The position numbers were made by a program, and so were the translations under genes. The notes below the pieces were generated by a model. That model was given only the letters and a program-made list of their open reading frames with translations, was not told the DNA's origin and ran no database searches. This document shows, in pieces, positions 1 to 4,984 of a stretch of 10,194 bases of DNA. The first letter of the stretch is position 1. Every line of letters starts with the position of its first letter. Location of the stretch: positions 1 through 10,194 of the forward strand of contig JACMLA010000081.1 in NCBI GenBank assembly GCA_014379815.1, given 5' to 3'. The stretch is from Bryobacteraceae bacterium (GTDB taxonomy: Bacteria; Acidobacteriota; Terriglobia; Bryobacterales; Bryobacteraceae).

Positions 1-77
1 ATTCGCCGCTACCCCGACCAGTGGCTCTGGATAGTGGAGGATATCATTCGCCGCTACCCCGACCAGTGGCTCTGGAT
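1..77 (+). repeat. In-frame 45-bp tandem duplication
   Basis: Bases 1-32 and 46-77 are identical (32 of 32) and 13 other bases (33-45) separate them, giving a 45-bp period. The period is a multiple of three, so the reading frame is kept and a 15-residue block is doubled. The window starts exactly at the repeat, so a further copy upstream cannot be excluded. Identical copies suggest a recent slippage or an assembly error. Confidence 0.9.
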
Positions 78-129
78 TCACAGACGCTGGAAAACGCGAA
101 TGCCCGGTGAGCAACAGGCTCTGAAATAA
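1..129 (+). CDS. Lipid A acyltransferase (LpxL/HtrB family), C-terminal fragment
   Basis: The frame opens at base 1 and ends with TAA at 127-129, so only the last 42 residues are present and the start lies outside the window. The segment IRRYPDQWLWIHRRWKTR is the hallmark C-terminal end of the LpxL/LpxM/HtrB lysophospholipid acyltransferase family, inner-membrane enzymes that add secondary acyl chains to lipid A (known for the family). The catalytic HX4D motif would lie upstream and cannot be checked. The fragment is odd: the 15-residue block IRRYPDQWLWIVEDI precedes a second copy of IRRYPDQWLWI, because 45 bases are repeated in frame. The family motif normally occurs once. The next gene starts 48 bases downstream on the same strand. 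Family identity is fairly sure; which member (LpxL, LpxM, LpxP) cannot be told. Confidence 0.82.
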   Translation: MRRYPDQWLWIVEDIIRRYPDQWLWIHRRWKTRMPGEQQALK

Positions 130-166
130 AGAAAGTTGCCCCTCGCGCCACGGCAGCGATACAGTG

Positions 167-172
167 CAGGAG
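167..172 (+). promoter_or_regulatory. Shine-Dalgarno site of the MFS gene
   Basis: CAGGAG lies five bases before the ATG at 178. It decides the start: an in-frame TTG at 136 would add 14 residues (MPLAPRQRYSAGVV) that are not typical of an MFS N-terminus and has no comparable site. Confidence 0.75.
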
Positions 173-177
173 TCGTT

Positions 178-1434
178 ATGAACCGCACTGAGTGGCGCAT
201 TCTCATCCTTCTGGTTATCTCTGTCTTCGTCAATTACATCGATCGGGGTAATCTCTCGATCGCCGCGCCCCTGCTCCGACCGGAAATGGGCCTGGATCCC
301 CAGCAGATGGGTTTTCTGCTCGGAGGGTTCTTTTGGACCTACGCGCTGATGCAATTGTTTGGCATCGCCGGGTGGCTGGCGGATCGCTTCGATGTTGGAA
401 TCGTGCTCGCTGCGGGATATCTGGCCTGGTCAGCCGCAACCGCCGCGACGGGCTTGATTCAGGGCTTTACGGCACTCTTCATCATGCGTCTGATCCTCGG
501 CGCAGGCGAGTCCCTAGCGTATCCCTGCTACTCCCTGATCCTCGCGCGGTACTTTCCCGAACAGAGTCGCGGCACCGCAAATGCCTTAATCGATGCCGGC
601 TCCAAAATAGGCCCGGGTCTTGGCACGCTTCTCGGCGGCTACTTCATCGCAAGTTATGGATGGAGGCCGCTGTTTGTAATCCTCGGTCTCGGAGCTCTCG
701 TATGGCTCATCCCGTGGATGGCATGGCGCCCGAGAGCCGACTCTCTGACAGCTGAAGGACTGCTCGCGAAAAACAGCGGCCCAGTACCTACCGTCCTGGA
801 CATCTTGTCCAAACGTTCCGCATGGGGGACGTTCTTCGGCTTGTTCTGCATCAATTACTACTGGTACTTTCTCGTAACGTGGCTACCTCTTTACCTGGTA
901 GACGAACGAAAGTTTTCGGTAGAGAAGATGGCTCAGATCGGTGCTCTCTCGTTCTTCGCTATCGCAGCCGCGACCATCGCTGCAGGGTTCTTATCGGATC
1001 GTCTCATTCGGGAAGGCAGATCCGTAACCCTGGTACGCAAAGGATTTGCAGTCTTTGGACTTCTGGCATCCACGATTATTCTTCCCGTTGCCAGCATCGA
1101 GGATCACACAACAGCAATAGCTCTTCTGATTGCGGCGTGCATGGGTTTTGGAGTGCTCACCTCCAATCATTGGGCAATTACGCAGACTCTTGCTGGCCCA
1201 CGCGCAGCGGGGAGGTGGACCAGTTTGCAGAACGGAGTCGGCAACCTCGCCGGCATAGCAGCACCATGGATCACCGGCGTCATCGTTAAATCGACGGGTT
1301 CCTTCCAGATCGCATTCGCCACCTCAGCCGCTGTGGCACTCCTCGGGGCTATCATTTACGCCTTCGTCGTAGGTCGCGTCGAGCAGGTTGCGTTCGCTGC
1401 CGGGAAACCTGCTGCCGCGCTCTCGGGCGATTAG
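178..1434 (+). CDS. MFS transporter, anion:cation symporter (ACS) family
   Basis: A 418-residue inner-membrane protein with about 12 hydrophobic segments, the usual MFS length. Helix 1 ends in NYIDRGNLSIAAP (residues 19-31); the DRxNLS-type motif is typical of the ACS branch, which holds hexuronate, glucarate, galactonate and phthalate transporters. The loop between helices 2 and 3 carries the MFS signature as GWLADRFD (65-72). A central cytoplasmic loop (about 193-220) separates the two six-helix halves. ACS members usually import organic anions, often sugar acids, with protons; the substrate here cannot be read from sequence. The aldolase gene follows 38 bases downstream on the same strand with no obvious terminator between, so the two are probably co-transcribed and the substrate may be a sugar or sugar acid (inference). 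Confidence 0.9.
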   Translation: MNRTEWRILILLVISVFVNYIDRGNLSIAAPLLRPEMGLDPQQMGFLLGGFFWTYALMQLFGIAGWLADRFDVGIVLAAGYLAWSAATAATGLIQGFTALFIMRLILGAGESLAYPCYSLILARYFPEQSRGTANALIDAGSKIGPGLGTLLGGYFIASYGWRPLFVILGLGALVWLIPWMAWRPRADSLTAEGLLAKNSGPVPTVLDILSKRSAWGTFFGLFCINYYWYFLVTWLPLYLVDERKFSVEKMAQIGALSFFAIAAATIAAGFLSDRLIREGRSVTLVRKGFAVFGLLASTIILPVASIEDHTTAIALLIAACMGFGVLTSNHWAITQTLAGPRAAGRWTSLQNGVGNLAGIAAPWITGVIVKSTGSFQIAFATSAAVALLGAIIYAFVVGRVEQVAFAAGKPAAALSGD

Positions 1435-1472
1435 CCGATCCCAGTCTTTTACACTGAGTCTAGGGCGCTTAG

Positions 1473-2495
1473 TTGACTAAAAACGAACACCTCGACCGTC
1501 TGTCCACCAGTAGAGGCGTGATCGCTGCGATGGCAATCGACCAGCGCAAAAGTCTGCGAATCATGATCGCTGCGGCTGCGGGTGTGTCGCTCGAATCCAT
1601 CTCAGACCAGCAGCTCGGCGAGTTCAAAAGCACAGTAGTCCGGCACCTCAGTCCCCATGCGAGCGCCGTGTTGATCGACCCCGAGTTCGGGTCTCCTGCC
1701 ATGGGCCAGCAAGCGGAATCGTGTGGTCTGCTGCTCACCTACGAGATGGACGGATACGAGAACCCTCGCCCCCACCGGATGCTCGCACTTATGCCCGAGT
1801 ATTCCGTCCAGCGCCTCGTCGAAGCCGGGGCGAACGGCATCAAAATTCTTCTGTCGTGGAATCCGTTCGACGACCCGGTTCCCAACGATCACAAACGTGC
1901 ATTAATCGAACGAATCGGGGCCGAGTGCGAAGCCGTTGACGTACCCTTCTTTCTCGAACCGGTCAGCTACGACCCCCAAAACCAGCTCGACCTGCGCGGG
2001 CCCGACTTCGCAAGACTCAAGCCGTCGATCGTGATCGACACCATGCGCGAGTTTTCTCAACCGAGATATCGGGTTGACGTCCTGAAAGTGGAGTTTCCAG
2101 TAAATGCAGCGTACGTCGAAAACTCAACAGTTCACTCTGGCCAGTCAGTTTATTCGAGAGACGCTGCGATTGACTACTACCGGCAGGCAGATGAAGCTGC
2201 GGGTGCAATCCCTTACATTTACCTCAGTGCGGGCGTTAGTACGAATCAGTTTACCGAATCGTTGCGCCTCGCCGCGGAGGCTGAAGCGCGTTTCTCGGGC
2301 GTCCTGTGCGGTCGCGCAACGTGGCAGCAAGGCGTACAAGCGTACGCCAAAAACGGTGTTCGCGCACTGGAAGACTGGCTAGCCGACTTCGGGCTAAAGA
2401 ATATTCAGGCGGTTAACGACTGCCTTGCAGTTGCGGTTCCCTGGCACTCCCGGCAGTCGAAACGACTGGAGTCGCCGAGCCTACCCTCGCTCTGA
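1473..2495 (+). CDS. LacD-type class I aldolase (tagatose 1,6-bisphosphate aldolase family)
   Basis: A 340-residue protein close to the LacD length of about 326. LacD cleaves tagatose 1,6-bisphosphate to dihydroxyacetone phosphate and glyceraldehyde 3-phosphate through a Schiff base. Family landmarks are in order: GVIAAMAIDQR (15-25), with the Asp-Gln pair used in substrate binding; NGIKILLSWNP (121-131); FFLEPVSYD (159-167); VDVLKVEFP (201-209), with Lys205 at the position of the Schiff-base lysine of streptococcal and staphylococcal LacD; and IYLSAGVS (249-256), the phosphate-side segment. The start is TTG: a stop codon lies directly before it, a partial site AGGG stands seven bases upstream, and the conserved N-terminal segment rules out the later ATG at 1530. 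The family also contains sulfofructose-phosphate aldolases (YihT-like), so the true substrate is open. The 3' end overlaps the BLUF gene on the other strand. Confidence 0.88.
   Translation: MTKNEHLDRLSTSRGVIAAMAIDQRKSLRIMIAAAAGVSLESISDQQLGEFKSTVVRHLSPHASAVLIDPEFGSPAMGQQAESCGLLLTYEMDGYENPRPHRMLALMPEYSVQRLVEAGANGIKILLSWNPFDDPVPNDHKRALIERIGAECEAVDVPFFLEPVSYDPQNQLDLRGPDFARLKPSIVIDTMREFSQPRYRVDVLKVEFPVNAAYVENSTVHSGQSVYSRDAAIDYYRQADEAAGAIPYIYLSAGVSTNQFTESLRLAAEAEARFSGVLCGRATWQQGVQAYAKNGVRALEDWLADFGLKNIQAVNDCLAVAVPWHSRQSKRLESPSLPSL
2413..2495. other. 83-bp antisense overlap of two gene ends
   Basis: The last 83 bases of the aldolase gene are also the last 83 bases of the BLUF gene, read from the opposite strand. 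The aldolase part still contains the family's conserved end (NIQAVNDCLAVAVPWH), so its stop is well placed. The BLUF part encodes only a Ser/Gln/Arg-rich tail outside the fold. No intergenic terminator exists, so the two transcripts would be complementary at their 3' ends. Confidence 0.8.
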
Positions 2496-2922
2496 CCTCA
2501 GGCGGAGCGTTCCGGAAAGAGTGCAGCAGATGAAGCGCTTGATGCGGATAGCGGACGCACTCGACCGAGCCAAACCCCTCCGTTAGAAAAGAAGAATACC
2601 CTTGCACAGACTTCGCTTGCGCACCATCCAGATCGCAAAATCCCATCGACCACTGCCCCAGCACTCGACTCTGGATCGTTTCCTGCAGAAGTACCTGGAG
2701 TTCGCCGTGACGGCCATCCTTCGCCAATCTCGTGAGAAGATCCCGTAGATCTTCAGGCGGACCTTCCAGAACCTGCAGAAAACGGCGGTCCCGGTACAAC
2801 AACATTCCTGTTATCTTCCGCTGTTGATTCGCTTGTCGCGCGGTTTGCAAAATCGACGTCAGCTCTAGGCTGTCAAGAGAAGATGTCGCGTGGCTGAGAT
2901 AAACAATCTGTTCAAGCTTCAC
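2413..2922 (-). CDS. Short BLUF-domain blue-light photoreceptor
   Basis: A 169-residue protein whose first ~95 residues are a BLUF domain, which binds FAD and senses blue light. All flavin-pocket residues are present with exact family spacing: Tyr8 (QIVYLS), Asn32 (ARQANQQRKITG), Gln50 (RFLQVLEG), and Trp91/Met93 (WSMGF), matching Tyr21, Asn45, Gln63, Trp104 and Met106 of AppA. The ~75 residues after the core have no recognisable output domain, so it belongs with the short PixD/BlrB-type BLUF proteins, which act by contacting a partner protein. The start is GTG at 2922, directly before the conserved KLEQIVYLS strand; the ribosome site is weak. It is divergent from a response regulator and hybrid kinase gene pair 126 bases away, which makes those proteins the natural candidate partners (inference). 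Confidence 0.92.
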   Translation of the reverse strand: MKLEQIVYLSHATSSLDSLELTSILQTARQANQQRKITGMLLYRDRRFLQVLEGPPEDLRDLLTRLAKDGRHGELQVLLQETIQSRVLGQWSMGFCDLDGAQAKSVQGYSSFLTEGFGSVECVRYPHQALHLLHSFRNAPPEVRARVGSATPVVSTAGSAREPQLQGSR

Positions 2923-3048
2923 GCTTGTCTATCGGCCATCCCCGTCCTGGATTGTAGGGATTCTTTCCATCGTCCGTATCGCACAGTTCTGCATCCTATC
3001 GGGATCGCGACCAAAAATGGCCATCTGCGGCGTCTTACGAGCGCAAAG
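2923..3048. promoter_or_regulatory. Divergent intergenic region between BLUF and response regulator genes
   Basis: This 126-base stretch must hold the promoters of both the BLUF gene (leftward) and the regulator-kinase pair (rightward). No convincing -35/-10 pair, inverted repeat or terminator is visible. A + strand reading frame runs through it into the regulator, but its residues do not resemble a receiver domain and the true start is the ATG at 3049. Confidence 0.5.
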
Positions 3049-3426
3049 ATGCCCCGACTGCTGCTCGTTGAAGATAATGAAATGAACCGCGATATGCTGT
3101 CGCGGCGTTTACTCCGAAAAGGTTACAAACTCTCTATTGCCGTGGACGGTCACGAGGCATTGGATAAAGCACACACTGACAACCCGGATCTCATCCTGAT
3201 GGATATCAGCTTACCTGGTGGGCTGGATGGCTGGGAAGCTACCCGGAAACTGAAGGCAGATCCTGCGACACGCTTCATTCCCGTTATCGCGTTAACAGCT
3301 CATGCGTTAAGCACGGATCGCGAGAAATCGCTACAAGCCGGATGTGACGAGTACGAGACCAAGCCGATTGACCTGGTGGCCCTGACCCGCAAAATCGATG
3401 AGCTGATCGCCGGACGAAAAGTTTGA
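3049..3426 (+). CDS. Single-domain response regulator (CheY-like receiver)
   Basis: A 125-residue stand-alone receiver domain. The acidic pair Glu8-Asp9 (LLLVEDNEMNRD), the phospho-accepting Asp52 (LILMDISLP), the switch Thr83 (IALTAHA) and Lys105 before Pro (ETKPID) are all present, so it should be phosphorylated normally. There is no DNA-binding or enzymatic output domain; such proteins act by docking on partners or as shuttles in a phosphorelay, like Spo0F or DivK. The ATG at 3049 is chosen because MPRLLLVEDN is the exact start of a receiver fold; a longer frame from 2890 would run through the divergent promoter region. Its stop overlaps the start of the next gene by one base, so translation is probably coupled and the kinase product is its likely phosphodonor (inference). 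Confidence 0.9.
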   Translation: MPRLLLVEDNEMNRDMLSRRLLRKGYKLSIAVDGHEALDKAHTDNPDLILMDISLPGGLDGWEATRKLKADPATRFIPVIALTAHALSTDREKSLQAGCDEYETKPIDLVALTRKIDELIAGRKV

Positions 3427-4979
3427 TGCAGGTCGACAACGAACAGAAGCTGTCCCATCTGCGACATGACCTGAGAACCGCTCTAAATCACGTGCTCGGT
3501 TACAGCGAAATGCTGTCCGATGCGGCTGAGGACTTCTTGAAGCCCGGCCTCGTTGCGACAGTCGGCGAGATCCGTTCCGAAGCGCAGAACATTCTTCGCG
3601 TTGTCGAAAGCCGGCTATCCTCCGCAGAAGACACCTTGCCGGAGAAGCGCCTTGACAAGCTGCGAAGCGAGTTGCGGGAACCTCTGCAACACCTCATCCG
3701 GCTATCTGCCGAGCTGGTCCACCTGTCCGACGACGCGACCCTTCCCGATGCTCTACGGATCGGTTCGGCCGCTTCCCGGCTGCTGACCATGGTCACTCTG
3801 GGAAACACTCCCGTTTCCGACGTCCGTGAGCCCGACGAACGCGAGACGGGTGCATCAATCCCAGCTCCAGTCCCAAATACTCGGCTGCTGGTCGTGGACG
3901 ACGACGAAGCCAATCGCGACATCCTGAGCCGCTCTCTAGGTCGTCAGGGTTACCGCGTGGAGACCGCGGAAAGCGGAGAGGAAGCGTTACGATGTCTGCG
4001 ACGCGGCACGTACGACCTCGTCCTTCTCGACGTCATGATGCCGGGCATGGACGGTCTCGGTGTGCTGTCGGAAATGCAGCGCGATGAGAAAACAGTGGAT
4101 CTGCCGGTCGTGATGATTTCCGCGTTCGACGAAATGGCAAATGTCGTCGCGTGCATCCAGGCAGGGGCAATCGATTATCTGTTTAAGCCCTTTAATCCCG
4201 TGCTCCTGCGGGCGCGTCTGGCAGCCACTCTCGAACGCAAACGCCTCCTCGATACCGAACGAGCAAGAACACGCGAACTGGAGTCGATTTCTCAGGATCT
4301 GCGCCGATCGAATGAGGACCTCGAGCGTTTCGCGTGGGCAGTATCACACGATCTGCAATCCCCCCTTCGCACGATGGTCAGCTTCATGCAATTGGTGCAG
4401 CGCCGGTCCACAGGTCGAATCGACGACGAGACCGATCGCCTGATCAACGATGCAGTGGCGGCTGGCAAGCGGATGAGCCAGCTGATCCGCGATCTCCTCG
4501 ACTATTCTCAGCTGAGCAGCCGCAAACTGAGAACCGAAGAAGTTTCCGTGCAGCAAGTTGTCTCCGAAGTCCTCGCCGACCTTGCGCCCCAGATCCAGGA
4601 AGCCTCTGCGGAACTGAGCATTGGCGAACTACCCCGGCTGCGCGCCGACCGAATCCAGTTGCGACAGCTGCTGCAAAACCTCCTGTCCAATGCCATTACA
4701 TATCGAAGCCTCGATCGCGCCCTTCGCATTGCCATCACATCTGCGCGGCAACGCGATTCGTGGAAGATCTCCGTCGAAGATAACGGAATCGGTATCCGGG
4801 CCGAAGATGTTCCCAAAATATTCCAGATGTTCCGGCGGTTGCACGGCCCTGATTTGCCAGGCAGTGGGATCGGACTCGCTACCTGTCAACGAATCGTCGA
4901 TCGGATCGGTGGCGAGATCTTCGTAGAATCAGCCGAAGGCAGCGGTTCTACGTTCTCCATCACCATTCCCGACGCCTGA
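3426..4979 (+). CDS. Hybrid histidine kinase: two DHp-like hairpins, receiver, HisKA, HATPase
   Basis: A 517-residue protein with no membrane segment, so presumably cytoplasmic. Order: a DHp-like hairpin with His14 (LRHDLRTALNHVLGYSEML); a second, similar hairpin at about 78-123 (LRSELREPLQHLIRLSAEL) with Ser81 in place of the His; a linker; a receiver at 152-270 with Asp158-159, Asp202 (LVLLDVMMPGMDG), Ser232 and Lys254; a coiled coil at 270-300; a HisKA domain with His308 (AWAVSHDLQSPLR); and a HATPase with N box Asn418/Asn422, G1 VEDNGIGI (450-457) and G2 GSGIGLAT. The core is therefore intact. It lacks PAS, GAF or transmembrane sensing domains, so input probably comes through the receiver or the N-terminal hairpins. 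The ATG sits inside TGATG with the regulator's stop, which suggests translational coupling. Its 3' end faces another kinase gene five bases away. Confidence 0.92.
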   Translation: MQVDNEQKLSHLRHDLRTALNHVLGYSEMLSDAAEDFLKPGLVATVGEIRSEAQNILRVVESRLSSAEDTLPEKRLDKLRSELREPLQHLIRLSAELVHLSDDATLPDALRIGSAASRLLTMVTLGNTPVSDVREPDERETGASIPAPVPNTRLLVVDDDEANRDILSRSLGRQGYRVETAESGEEALRCLRRGTYDLVLLDVMMPGMDGLGVLSEMQRDEKTVDLPVVMISAFDEMANVVACIQAGAIDYLFKPFNPVLLRARLAATLERKRLLDTERARTRELESISQDLRRSNEDLERFAWAVSHDLQSPLRTMVSFMQLVQRRSTGRIDDETDRLINDAVAAGKRMSQLIRDLLDYSQLSSRKLRTEEVSVQQVVSEVLADLAPQIQEASAELSIGELPRLRADRIQLRQLLQNLLSNAITYRSLDRALRIAITSARQRDSWKISVEDNGIGIRAEDVPKIFQMFRRLHGPDLPGSGIGLATCQRIVDRIGGEIFVESAEGSGSTFSITIPDA

Positions 4980-4984
4980 AACAT

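Noticed and set aside
136..177. Upstream TTG start for the MFS gene
   Set aside because: The added residues do not look like an MFS start, and CAGGAG is placed five bases before the ATG at 178.
333..1289. + strand frames of 140 and 155 aa inside the MFS gene
   Set aside because: Out-of-frame shadows of a complete, well-conserved transporter; Arg/Ser-rich with no domain.
2890..3048. Upstream extension of the response regulator frame
   Set aside because: It crosses the divergent promoter region and the BLUF start, and the added 53 residues have no receiver similarity.
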